From GCA-003244245 sp036494005 (lineage in GTDB: Bacteria > Actinomycetota > Actinomycetes > Mycobacteriales > Pseudonocardiaceae): a stretch of DNA of 33,847 nt. This document shows positions 7,756-15,953 of the stretch, piece by piece. The translations under genes and the position numbers were made by a program. Under the pieces are notes generated by a model. The model made no database searches. It saw only the letters and a program-made list of their open reading frames with translations, and was not told the DNA's origin. Position 1 is the stretch's first letter; the number at the start of each line of letters is the position of its first letter. The DNA is taken from NCBI GenBank assembly GCA_036494005.1, contig DASXOV010000176.1, forward strand, positions 1-33,847, in the 5' to 3' direction.

Positions 7756-8754
7756 ATGGCCACGCGGGTCGGTATCAACGGGTTCGGACGGGTGGGCCGC
7801 GACTTCCTGCGCCGCGCCCTGGCCCAGGACCTCGACGTGGTGGCGATCAACGACCTCACCGATACCGCCACCCTCGCCCACCTGCTGCGGTACGACTCCG
7901 TCCACGGCCCGCTCCCGCAGCCGATCGAACACGACGCGGACACCCTCCTCCTGGGTGGTCACGAGATCGCGGTCACCGCCCGCCGCGATCCGGCCACGCT
8001 GGACTGGCGGACGCCCGGGGTACACATCGTCCTCGAGTCCACCGGCCAGGTCCGGGACCGCGATGACGCGCGGCTGCACCTGCAGGCAGGAGCCCGCAAG
8101 GTGCTGCTGTCCGCACCCGGCACGGGGGCCGACCTCACCGTCGTGATGGGCGTCAGCCACTTCGGCTACGACCCGCACCGCCACGACGTCCTCTCCGCGG
8201 CGTCGTGCACCACGCACTGCGTGCTGCCCATGGTCTCGGTGCTGCACGAACAGTTCGGCGTGCGCAGCGGCTTCCTGACCACCGTGCACGCCTACACCCA
8301 CGCCCAGCCCCTGCTCGACTCCCCGCACCCGGACCTGCGCCGGGCGCGGGCCGCCGCGACGAGCATCATCCCCACCTCGGCCGGGACCGCACGGGCCGCC
8401 AGCCAGGTGATCGACGAGCTGGCCCGGAGGCTGGACCGCCTCGCGCCACGGGTGCCGGTCGAGAACGCGTCCCTGACCGATCTCACCGCGGTGCTCGACC
8501 GCGACACCACGGTCGAGGAGGTCAACACCGCCTTCCACCGGGCCGCGCGGCAACAGCTGACCGGCATCCTGCGCTGCGAGAACGATCCCGTCGTCTCCCG
8601 CGACATCCTCGGTGACCCGTCCTCGTGCGTCTTCGACGTGGGCCTGACCCAGGCCGACGGAAACGTCGTGAAAACGTTCGGCTGGTACGACAACCAATAC
8701 GGCTACTCCTGCCGCCTGGTCGACCTCTGCCGCTACGTCGCCGACCGCCTGTAG
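7756..8754 (+). CDS. gap: type I glyceraldehyde-3-phosphate dehydrogenase, divergent
   Basis: 332 aa. The NAD-binding N-terminus is VGINGFGRVGRDFLRRAL with the Asp in INDL. Catalytic Cys151 lies in SAASCTTHC and its partner His178 in TVHAYTH. The substrate region DLRRARAAATSIIPTSAG and the C-terminal WYDNQYGYS are also present. The enzyme converts glyceraldehyde-3-phosphate to 1,3-bisphosphoglycerate. Several normally constant positions differ: SCTTN is SCTTH, YTND is YTHA, YDNE is YDNQ, and the RVPVPTGS motif is RVPVENAS. It stands alone, not beside pgk/tpi. I infer an accessory paralogue, perhaps for stress or low oxygen, rather than the main glycolytic enzyme. Confidence 0.92.
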   Translation: MATRVGINGFGRVGRDFLRRALAQDLDVVAINDLTDTATLAHLLRYDSVHGPLPQPIEHDADTLLLGGHEIAVTARRDPATLDWRTPGVHIVLESTGQVRDRDDARLHLQAGARKVLLSAPGTGADLTVVMGVSHFGYDPHRHDVLSAASCTTHCVLPMVSVLHEQFGVRSGFLTTVHAYTHAQPLLDSPHPDLRRARAAATSIIPTSAGTARAASQVIDELARRLDRLAPRVPVENASLTDLTAVLDRDTTVEEVNTAFHRAARQQLTGILRCENDPVVSRDILGDPSSCVFDVGLTQADGNVVKTFGWYDNQYGYSCRLVDLCRYVADRL

Positions 8755-8835
8755 GGCTGTGCTGAACACCCCGTGTCCTTCGGGCGCCGGGACTGCCCCT
8801 TCCTCATCGTCTGCACCACAGGAAGAATCCTGACG

Positions 8836-9846
8836 GTGAATTCGGGCAGGTACGGCGTCGACAGCCCGGACGAACGCGACCGGATGGCAGAGTCCTTGGA
8901 CGACGCCGCGGAATCGCGCGATCTGTCCGCCGGTGACCGCGACGAGGCGGCCGGTGAGCGAGACGACCGGGCGCAGCTGCGCGACGTGGCGTCCCGGATC
9001 AGTGGGCAGGCCGAGATGGACCGGCTGCGGGGGCACGGAACCGCCGATCACACAGCGAGCCAGGAGTATCTCGCCCAGGTCCGCAACGACCGGCGAGCCG
9101 CCGCAGCGGACCGGCAGGCGGCGGCGGACGATCGGCAGGCCGCCGCGGACGATCGGCGAGCCGCCGCAGCGGACCGGCGGGTGACATCCGCGGCGCGCGA
9201 GCAGGCCGCGGTGGAGCGGGCCGAGCAGGAACGGACGCCGACCGGACAACGCGACCGTGCTCCCGGCCCGGCGTGGCCCACGGTGGGCGATCAACCGCAG
9301 GGTTCGCTCGACACTGATTCGCTCGACACTGATTCGCTCGACGCTGCCACCCACGCCGAGACCCCGGTGCAACGACATGGTCTGGGCCTCGTCCAGCGCG
9401 GCATCGAACTGGCCGCGGCGGTGGTCCGTACCGAGGAAAGCATCGCCGAGACGCTGCAGAAACTGGCCCGTGGGCACACCGACGACGTTGGCAGGCGCAG
9501 GGCGGACCTGGCCCAGGAGGCCATCGCGGGGGCGCAGATGGCCGCCGAGCACGGCGAGAGACTCCAGCGCATGGCCGACCAGTTGCTCGAACACGCCCAG
9601 ATCTCCGCGTTGCGCAGGCTGCTGTACCACGCGGGCACCGCCTTGGTGGACCTGGCCCGAACCGAGCACGCCATCGCAGGCGCGTTCGCCGACCTCGCCC
9701 GTCGCACGGACTCGGCGGCCGCCGCCGAGCGACTTCGTCTTTCCAGGGAGGTGGCGGCGGCGGTGGAGATGGCCCTGCAGCGCGTTGCCGACCTGCACCG
9801 GCTGGCCGAGGACGCAACGACTGCTCCGCCACCGCCGTCCGACTGA
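8836..9846 (+). CDS. Ala/Asp/Arg-repeat helical protein, unknown function
   Basis: 336 aa from the GTG at 8836 (AGGAAG upstream). A GTG at 8773 would add 21 residues of no clear value. The N-terminal third is dominated by charged heptad-like units (RDEAAGERDD, then four in-frame 7-residue repeats of the RAAAADR/QAAADDR type at 9094-9177) and is probably a long helix or coiled coil. A linker has SLDTD repeats (9304-9345). The C-terminal half is helical with two similar blocks (VVRTEESIAETLQKLARGH and LARTEHAIAGAFADLARR) that may be an internal duplication. There is no signal peptide or membrane helix. Similar RD-repeat segments occur in some actinobacterial signalling proteins, but I cannot assign a function. 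Confidence 0.75.
   Translation: MNSGRYGVDSPDERDRMAESLDDAAESRDLSAGDRDEAAGERDDRAQLRDVASRISGQAEMDRLRGHGTADHTASQEYLAQVRNDRRAAAADRQAAADDRQAAADDRRAAAADRRVTSAAREQAAVERAEQERTPTGQRDRAPGPAWPTVGDQPQGSLDTDSLDTDSLDAATHAETPVQRHGLGLVQRGIELAAAVVRTEESIAETLQKLARGHTDDVGRRRADLAQEAIAGAQMAAEHGERLQRMADQLLEHAQISALRRLLYHAGTALVDLARTEHAIAGAFADLARRTDSAAAAERLRLSREVAAAVEMALQRVADLHRLAEDATTAPPPPSD
9094..9177 (+). repeat. 21-bp in-frame tandem repeat, 4 units
   Basis: Four consecutive 21-bp units encode RAAAADR, QAAADDR, QAAADDR and RAAAADR. The units differ by a few bases. They form the core of the predicted coiled coil of the host protein. Confidence 0.85.
9304..9345 (+). repeat. 15-bp in-frame tandem repeat
   Basis: TCGCTCGACACTGAT occurs twice perfectly (9304-9318, 9319-9333), followed by a partial third copy. 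It encodes SLDTD-SLDTD-SLDA in a linker of the host protein. Confidence 0.9.
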
Positions 9847-9882
9847 TCTGCGAGCCGGCTCGGATCGGTCCAGCCGCCGGGA

Positions 9883-11346
9883 TCAGGCCAGCGGCAGCAG
9901 GACGCGGAAGGTGGTGCCGCTATCGGGAGTGGTGTGCAATTCGATACGGCCGTTGTGGGCCTCGAGAATAGCGGCGGTGATCGCCAGCCCGAGGCCCGAA
10001 CCATGTCGGCCCGCCCGGTTGCGATCACCGCAGTGGAACCGGTCGAACACCCGGGGGGCGTGATCAGCCGGTATGCCGGGGCCGTCGTCGTGCACCTCCA
10101 GAACCCCCACCGCTGCGCCCAGCCGGTTGCGCATCCCCGCCACAGCCACCGGGCCCGGCGACAGGGAGGGCGCGGACTGGCCGACCGAGAGCCGTACCGG
10201 GGTGCCCGGCGGGGTATGGATGAGCGCATTGGTGACCAGGTTCGTCACGACCTGCCGGAGCCGTCCCTCATCTCCCAGTACGTGCACCGCGCCGTTCGGC
10301 TGGGCCAGGGTCACCGGGCGGTCCGGGTCCCGGGCTTTCGCGTCGTGCACCGCGTCACCGGCCAGCACGAGCAGGTCGACGTCGGTGATGTCCAGCTCCC
10401 GCTCCTGGTCCAGCCGGGCCAGCAGCAGCAGATCCTCCACGAGACGGCCCATCCGGGTCGCTTCGGCCTCGATCCGGCCGGTGAGCAGATCGACATCGGC
10501 GGGCGTGGTCGCCCCGCCGCGGCGATACAGCTCGGCGAACCCGCGGATCGAGGTCAGCGGGGTGCGCAACTCGTGTGACGCGTCCGCGATGAACTGACGC
10601 AACCGGTGCTCGGAACGCTCGCGTTCGTGCAGTGCATCGGCAAGACGGCCCAGCATGACGTTGAGCGCGAACCCCAACCGGCCGGTCTCGGTGCGCAGGT
10701 CGGTATCGGTCACCCGGCGATCCAGCTCGCCACCCGCGATCGCCTCGGCGGTGTGCTCGATCCTGGTCAGCGGCCGCAGCCCGAGCCGGACCACCACCGT
10801 CGCGACGACGCCGACCAGAACGAGCACAGCGCTGCCCACCGTGGCTTCGGCGACCAGTAGCTGACCCAGCGTGCCGTCCAGCTGGGCCAGGGACAATGCC
10901 ACGGCCGCGATGCGATGGTCGGGCAGCTCGACCACATCGACCAGCCACGAGCTGCCGCCCGCCTGGTCTGGCACGGGGAACGGCTTCCCGGACAGCCGCC
11001 GCATCGCCGCGGTGTCCAGGGCGGGCAGCTGCGGGGTGTTCACCTGGCTCGGCGGGTGGCCCACCTGATGTTCCAGGATGCCGTCGGGCCAGAAGAAGGT
11101 GATCTGGAACTCGCTGGGCAGTTGCTGCGGGTTCGGCTCCGCCGGCGACCCGGGCGGCGGCAGCGGGGGTTTCTGGAACCGGTGGGCGAAGTGCTGCAGC
11201 CGATCGGCCTCGTTGTGCATCAGGTAGTACCGCAGCAGCACCACGCTCGCCCCCGCGAACAGCGCCAGGCCGACCGCGGAGAACACCAGAAGCGCGGTGA
11301 TCAACCTGCCCCGCAGGCTGAGCGGCCTGCGCACCAGCCGCGCCAT
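9883..11346 (-). CDS. sensor histidine kinase
   Basis: 487 aa from the ATG at 11346, only 2 nt after the regulator stop. The open frame extends 5' into the regulator gene, but that part is antisense or out-of-frame. TM1 (about 15-38) and TM2 (about 168-188) enclose an approximately 125-residue extracytoplasmic sensor domain beginning with a Pro-rich stretch (QKPPLPPPGSP). HAMP follows at about 189-240. The H-box DASHELRTPLTSIRGFAE has His258. The N-box NLVTNALIHTP, the G1 box DDGPGI and the G2 box GSGLGLAI are intact. It is the last gene of an apparent four-gene operon with two glycosyltransferases and its response regulator, so the signal is probably a cell-envelope one (inference). Confidence 0.96.
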   Translation of the reverse strand: MARLVRRPLSLRGRLITALLVFSAVGLALFAGASVVLLRYYLMHNEADRLQHFAHRFQKPPLPPPGSPAEPNPQQLPSEFQITFFWPDGILEHQVGHPPSQVNTPQLPALDTAAMRRLSGKPFPVPDQAGGSSWLVDVVELPDHRIAAVALSLAQLDGTLGQLLVAEATVGSAVLVLVGVVATVVVRLGLRPLTRIEHTAEAIAGGELDRRVTDTDLRTETGRLGFALNVMLGRLADALHERERSEHRLRQFIADASHELRTPLTSIRGFAELYRRGGATTPADVDLLTGRIEAEATRMGRLVEDLLLLARLDQERELDITDVDLLVLAGDAVHDAKARDPDRPVTLAQPNGAVHVLGDEGRLRQVVTNLVTNALIHTPPGTPVRLSVGQSAPSLSPGPVAVAGMRNRLGAAVGVLEVHDDGPGIPADHAPRVFDRFHCGDRNRAGRHGSGLGLAITAAILEAHNGRIELHTTPDSGTTFRVLLPLA

Positions 11347-11348
11347 CC

Positions 11349-12083
11349 TCACTCGGCGCCTGCGCCCAGCACTTCGCGGGGTAGGCGCAGGGTATAGCCG
11401 ACACCACGGATCGTGTGGATCAGCGGCAACCGGCGGGTGTCGATCTTGCGGCGCAGGTAGCTGATGTAGGACTCGACGATCCGGCTGTCCCCGCCGAAGT
11501 CGTAGTTCCACACCCGGTCCAGGATCTGCGCCTTGCTCACCACTTTCTCCGCATTGGCCATCAGATAGCGAAGCAGGTTGAACTCGGTGGGCGAGAGTTG
11601 CACGAGCTCACCGGCCCTGCGGACCTCGTGCGCGTCATCGTCGAGCTCCAGGTCGGCGTAGCTCAGCCGGTCACCGGCGTCCGGTCCCCTGGCCGCCTGG
11701 GTGCGCCGCAGGATCGCGCGCAGTCGCAGCACGACCTCCTCCAGGCTGAAGGGTTTGGTGACGTAGTCATCGCCTCCCGCGGTCAGTCCGGCGATCCGAT
11801 CCTCGATGCCGTCGCGGGCGGTCAGGAACAGCACGGGCACCTGGTCGTGTACCGCGTGCAGCCGACCGGCGAGGGTGAAGCCGTCGCAGTCCGGCAGCAT
11901 CACGTCCAGCACCACGATGTCCGGCTGGACCCGCTGAATGCTGGTCAGGGCACGGGCACCGGTGTCGACGGCGGTCACGTCGAAACCGCTCAGCCGCAGC
12001 GCGGCGGACAGCAGCGCCAGGATGTTCGGCTCGTCGTCCACCACGAGCACGGTGGCCCGGTTGTCTGGGCGTGAATCGTGCAC
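11349..12083 (-). CDS. OmpR-family response regulator
   Basis: 244 aa from the GTG at 12083 (GGAGGA 10 nt upstream), giving VHDSRPDNRATVLVVDDEP. Receiver residues are Asp16-Asp17, phospho-acceptor Asp60 in IVVLDVMLPDCDG, Thr88 and Lys110 in YVTKPF. The C-terminal winged helix includes QLSPTEFNLLRYLMAN and the recognition part SRIVESYISYLRRKID. The style resembles mycobacterial TcrA/TrcR/PrrA-type regulators, but I do not assign a symbol. It is 79 nt downstream of the GT39 gene and 2 nt upstream of the kinase. A direct repeat in the 79-nt gap is a candidate autoregulatory site. Confidence 0.95.
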   Translation of the reverse strand: MHDSRPDNRATVLVVDDEPNILALLSAALRLSGFDVTAVDTGARALTSIQRVQPDIVVLDVMLPDCDGFTLAGRLHAVHDQVPVLFLTARDGIEDRIAGLTAGGDDYVTKPFSLEEVVLRLRAILRRTQAARGPDAGDRLSYADLELDDDAHEVRRAGELVQLSPTEFNLLRYLMANAEKVVSKAQILDRVWNYDFGGDSRIVESYISYLRRKIDTRRLPLIHTIRGVGYTLRLPREVLGAGAE

Positions 12084-12125
12084 GCGTCCAGCATCCTCCA
12101 GCCGCCTAAGAGCAACGTAGGACGG

Positions 12126-12149
12126 GGCTGAGACCTGGTGGCTGAGACC
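12126..12149. promoter_or_regulatory. direct repeat upstream of response regulator
   Basis: GGCTGAGACC occurs at 12126-12135 and again, perfectly, at 12140-12149 (14-bp period), 43-66 nt upstream of the regulator start. Direct repeats are typical OmpR-family sites, although the usual period is 10-11 bp. GGCTGA also occurs in the divergent region at 15797 and 15888. Confidence 0.4.
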
Positions 12150-12162
12150 GAGCTCACTGTCC

Positions 12163-14382
12163 TCACCGGGCCCGGCAGTCGTAGAGCACCTGGGCGCCCC
12201 CGAACGGGCCGGGTAGCTCCGTGCCGGGCTGGTCCGCCGAGCCGCCGTAGGCGCCGGCGTCGACGGCGGTGCAGTGCTGGTGCACCCATTGGGTGCGCAG
12301 GCTCGACACTCCGCCTCGGCTCCCGGCCCGGGCGGCGGTGCCCGTGGTGCTGCCAGGACGGCCCGCGCCGGGCCCGTCACGGTTACTTTCCAGGACGTAT
12401 CGGAGCCGGCCCTGCTGGACCCACTGGGCGAGAGTCGCCACGGTGGGGGCCGGGTCCTGCCCGCTGAATCCGCCCATGCCGATGACCTTCGCGGCGCTGT
12501 TGATCAGGTAGGTCTCGGCCGCCATCGCACCGCCCTCCACGGCCAGGGTGATCCGGGCGCCACCAGAATGGGCCTGGGCGTAGTCCAGGATCCGGCGCTG
12601 TGTGGAGCTCAGGTCGCCGCGCATGGAGCCCCGCAACCGGGTGGCCAGCTCATCGGCCCCGCCTGGCCCGCCGAACCCCGCGAAACCACCGAAACCGCCC
12701 GGCCCGCCCCGTCCACCCGGTCCACCCGGCCTCCCGAATCCGCCGTGGCCGAAGGCGGCTCCGGGCGGGCCCGCCTGGGCCATCGCGCCTGCGCCGGATC
12801 CGGCGGCGAACGCGGTGGCCCCCGACCATACGGCGGGCGCCAGCAGCAGGGCCACCACTCCCGACACGCCGGCCACCCGCATCAATCCGGAGCCGGCACC
12901 CCGTGCGGAGAACCGGGCCGCCAGCAGCAGCAGCAGCACGGCCAGCCCCCCGGCGGCGGCGACGGCGTCGCGCAACCAGCCGTTCCACGACAGATCCCTG
13001 GAGATGAGTACCCATGCCCAGACGGCGGTGAGCGTCACCGCGATGGGGAGCAACAACCAGCGGTACCCACTCGGATTGCGGTAGAGCCGCCACAGGATGG
13101 CCAGCCCGGCGGCGACCACCGCGGCCAGCGCCGGGGCCAGCTCGGTGGTGTAGTACGCGTGGAAGGTGCCCTGCGCAAAGCTCAGTACCAGGCCGCCCAG
13201 CAGCAGCCAGCCGCCCCAGAGGAACCAACCGGCCCGCCGCGCCGAGTCCCCGGACGACCGGCTTCGCATCCGCAACAGACCCGCGACGGCGACTCCGGCC
13301 AACACCAGCAGGCCCAACGGCAGCAGCCAGCTGATCTGGCCGCCCATCTGCTCGCCGAACATGCGGGTGATCCCGACGCTGCCACCGAACCCCTGGCCAC
13401 TACCGCCACCACGCCCCGGCCCACTGCCGAAGCCACCGAACCCGCCACCGGCTGCGGGGCCGCCCACCAACTCCTGGCCGAATGCCCGGCCGAAGATCCG
13501 GCCCAACCCGTTGTACCCGATCACCAGGTTGAGCACCGTTCCGTCGGTGCTGCCCCCGATGTAGGGCGTGGGCCCGGGCCACAGGCCCACCAGGGCGACC
13601 CACCACATCGAACTGGCCAGCAACACAACCCCGGCGCCGAGCAGATCGAGCACCCGGCGACGCAGCGGCGCGGCCGCGCCTACCAGATAGGCCAGCGCGA
13701 ACACCGGGACCACGATCCAGGCCTGCAGCATCTTCGTGATGAAACCGAAGCCGAGGAAGACCGCCGCGAGCATCAGCCACCGGGTGGAACCGCCGCGGGT
13801 ACCGCCTGGTTGCACGGATCTGGTGAACGCGTACGCGGCGGCCACCAGCAGCAGGACCATCAGGGTGTCGGGGTTGGTGTCCCGGTTGATCGCCACAGTG
13901 ACCGGGGTCAGCGCGAGCACCAGTGCGGCGAGCAGCGCGGTGTTCTCCCCGGCCCACCGCCGCACCGTCGCATAGAGCAGGAACACCGTGGCCACGCCCT
14001 CAACGACCTGCGGCAGCAGGAGCGACCAGCCGTGATAGCCGAACACGGCGGCCGAGAGCACCATCGGCCAGAAGGCCATCGGGGGCTTGTCCACGGTGAC
14101 GACGCCGAGCGGGTCGAACGAGCCGAAGATGAAGTTGGTCAGGCTGCTCGACATCGACTTGACCGCGGCGGAGTAGTAGGGATTGCCCCACCCTTCCGAG
14201 TCGATCCGCCAGGCGTAGAGCACTGCCGCGACCAGGCAGATCGCGGCGAGCGCGTACGGTCGCCATCCGCCGGCTCCGATCCGTCCTGGGGCTCCGGCCG
14301 ACGAAGCTCCGGCCGACGAAGTTCCAGCCGACGAAGTTCCGGCGGGCACTGGTCCGACTACCGGTGTGCGGGCCACGGTCAT
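12163..14382 (-). CDS. GT39-type membrane glycosyltransferase
   Basis: 739 aa from the ATG at 14382, overlapping the upstream gene stop (ATGA). After a repeat-rich cytoplasmic tail come about a dozen predicted membrane helices. The first external loop carries YAWRIDSEGW (Asp61, the position of the catalytic acidic residue in GT-C enzymes), and VDKPPMAFW (98-100 DKP) follows. These features fit ArnT/PMT-like lipid-phosphate-sugar-dependent glycosyltransferases acting on the outer face. Two Gly-Phe-rich insertions (encoded near 13385-13460 and 12650-12790) are unusual low-complexity loops. A C-terminal extracytoplasmic domain contains TYLINSAAKVIGMGGFSG. The linked GT2-GtrA gene probably supplies the lipid-linked sugar or shares the substrate (inference). 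Confidence 0.92.
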   Translation of the reverse strand: MTVARTPVVGPVPAGTSSAGTSSAGASSAGAPGRIGAGGWRPYALAAICLVAAVLYAWRIDSEGWGNPYYSAAVKSMSSSLTNFIFGSFDPLGVVTVDKPPMAFWPMVLSAAVFGYHGWSLLLPQVVEGVATVFLLYATVRRWAGENTALLAALVLALTPVTVAINRDTNPDTLMVLLLVAAAYAFTRSVQPGGTRGGSTRWLMLAAVFLGFGFITKMLQAWIVVPVFALAYLVGAAAPLRRRVLDLLGAGVVLLASSMWWVALVGLWPGPTPYIGGSTDGTVLNLVIGYNGLGRIFGRAFGQELVGGPAAGGGFGGFGSGPGRGGGSGQGFGGSVGITRMFGEQMGGQISWLLPLGLLVLAGVAVAGLLRMRSRSSGDSARRAGWFLWGGWLLLGGLVLSFAQGTFHAYYTTELAPALAAVVAAGLAILWRLYRNPSGYRWLLLPIAVTLTAVWAWVLISRDLSWNGWLRDAVAAAGGLAVLLLLLAARFSARGAGSGLMRVAGVSGVVALLLAPAVWSGATAFAAGSGAGAMAQAGPPGAAFGHGGFGRPGGPGGRGGPGGFGGFAGFGGPGGADELATRLRGSMRGDLSSTQRRILDYAQAHSGGARITLAVEGGAMAAETYLINSAAKVIGMGGFSGQDPAPTVATLAQWVQQGRLRYVLESNRDGPGAGRPGSTTGTAARAGSRGGVSSLRTQWVHQHCTAVDAGAYGGSADQPGTELPGPFGGAQVLYDCRAR
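14297..14341 (-). repeat. 15-bp in-frame tandem repeat, 3 units
   Basis: GCCGACGAAGYTCCR is repeated three times (14297-14311, 14312-14326, 14327-14341) and encodes SSAG-type units in the N-terminal tail of the GT39 protein. Confidence 0.9.
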
Positions 14383-15695
14383 GCGGCGACTTCCTCGTCT
14401 TCCTGGTGATCTGCGGGATCCGGCACTGGGCGGGGCGGCCGGTCGGGAAAGACCCAGATGCGCAGGAGCAGGAACCGCCCAGCCGTCCCCACCAGGGAAG
14501 CCGCCAGCAACACGACGACCTCCAGCCATCGGGACGGGCGCGCGTCGATCGCCTGCAGCGCGAGCAACGCGCCCGAGGTGAGCGCGTAGTAGAGCGCGAA
14601 GACGACCAGGCCCTGCAGGTGGGCCCGGCGGGTGGAGCCACCGACGCCCGCGAAGGTCAGGCGGCGGTTCGCCTCGGTGTTGAGCAGGGTGATCCCCACC
14701 AGCGCGACCAGGTTCGCCAGCAACGGCGGCCACCAGGAGCGCAGCAGCGCGTACAGCCCGGCGGTCGCGGCCGTCGACGCCAGGCCGATCAGCCCGAAAT
14801 TCACCAGCTGCCACAGCAGTCCGCCGCCCGCACGCGCGGGTACCGCGTCAGGATGCACCGGCTGCGGGTCCGGGCGCCGGGGCAGGTCCGCTACCCGCGC
14901 CGCCCCCGTGACCTTGGCGCGGGCCACCCGCACCAGCCCGCGGACGTCCTCCCACGCGGTGGACGCGAGCCGGACCCGGCTGTCGGCGTCCTCCACCCAG
15001 TCGACGGGCACCTCGTGCACCCGCAGCCCGTTGTGCTCGGCCAGCAGCAGCAGTTCGGTGTCGAAGAACCACCCGTCGTCGAGCACATGCGGAAGCAGCG
15101 GGCGGATCACCGCGGTGCGCGCCGCTTTGAACCCGCACTGCGCGTCGGTGAACCGGGCGCCGTGGCTGAGCCGGATCAGTGCGACGTAGCACCGGGAGAT
15201 CACCTCCCGCCGCACACTGCGCACGGTGCGCGCCCCTGGCGCCAGCCGCGAGCCGATCGCGAGGTCGGAGTGACCGTTCACCAGCGGCACCACCAGCGGC
15301 AGCAGCGCATCCAGGGAAGTAGACAGGTCAACGTCCATGTAGACAACGACGTCGGCGTCGCTCCAGGCCCACGCGGTGCGCAGGGCGTGGCCCCGCCCCT
15401 TGCGGTCCAGATGCAGCACCCGCACCCGGTCGTCGGACTCCGCGAGCTCGGTGGCCACCCGCAGCACTCCGTCAGTGCTGGCGTTGTCCACCACGGTGAT
15501 CGTCCACGCGAAAGGGAACTGCGCTTCGAGGTGAGAGCGCAGCACCTCAATGCAGCCGGGGAGGGCTCGTTCCTCGTTGTGTACCGGGACCACCACGTCC
15601 ACCGTGGCGATTCGCCCAGTGGACCAGCAATCAGTGGACCAGCGATATCCCTCGACATCAGGAACTCGTTGCCTGACCGCACGACCGATCTCCAT
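14379..15695 (-). CDS. GT2 glycosyltransferase with C-terminal GtrA-like domain
   Basis: 438 aa from the ATG at 15695; a GTG directly before it is an alternative. The N-terminal GT2 domain resembles dolichyl-phosphate mannose synthase. It has VVVPVHNEE (35-42), VVDNASTDG, and the metal-binding DVD in YMDVDLSTS (121-123). QCGFKA and the later DTELLLLAEH are typical of the DPM1 fold. The C-terminal part (about 285-415) has four hydrophobic helices with VNFGLIGLAST and LNTEANRRLTF, which is the GtrA-like flippase module. The protein likely makes polyprenyl-phosphate-sugar and helps present it outside. Its stop overlaps the GT39 start, so enzyme and user are coupled. It heads the operon that ends in the two-component system. 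Confidence 0.94.
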   Translation of the reverse strand: MEIGRAVRQRVPDVEGYRWSTDCWSTGRIATVDVVVPVHNEERALPGCIEVLRSHLEAQFPFAWTITVVDNASTDGVLRVATELAESDDRVRVLHLDRKGRGHALRTAWAWSDADVVVYMDVDLSTSLDALLPLVVPLVNGHSDLAIGSRLAPGARTVRSVRREVISRCYVALIRLSHGARFTDAQCGFKAARTAVIRPLLPHVLDDGWFFDTELLLLAEHNGLRVHEVPVDWVEDADSRVRLASTAWEDVRGLVRVARAKVTGAARVADLPRRPDPQPVHPDAVPARAGGGLLWQLVNFGLIGLASTAATAGLYALLRSWWPPLLANLVALVGITLLNTEANRRLTFAGVGGSTRRAHLQGLVVFALYYALTSGALLALQAIDARPSRWLEVVVLLAASLVGTAGRFLLLRIWVFPDRPPRPVPDPADHQEDEEVAA

Positions 15696-15953
15696 CACAC
15701 CACCAACCCCACCCCGCTAGCGGACGTTTCTTCAGCTCCAGGTATGGCTGGCCGATGTGCGAGCAGCCTGGGCACAACCTCTGAATTGGCTGGGAAGGCT
15801 GAATCGGCTGGGAAGTGCCTACGACCGGGTGAGCTCTCGCTCATAGGGAACTTCCAGGTGGTCTTCAGTGGCCATTCAGCTTCGCCTGGCTGACTCACGG
15901 TCCTCAGCGCCGGTGACACGCTGCCCGGCCACGGTCTGCAGAGGTCACATGTC
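15696..15953. promoter_or_regulatory. shared divergent promoter region
   Basis: This 258-bp gap separates the glycosyltransferase/two-component operon (minus) from the exporter operon (plus). GGCTG recurs three times with 9-bp spacing (15788, 15797, 15806). TTCAG is directly repeated with 11-bp spacing (15864, 15875). TCAGC-N8-GCTGA forms an inverted repeat (15876-15893). These are candidate sites for the nearby OmpR-type regulator. No clear -35/-10 pair stands out. Confidence 0.45.

Noticed and set aside
9094..9177. CRISPR-like repeat array
   Set aside because: Units are contiguous 21-bp coding repeats with no spacers.
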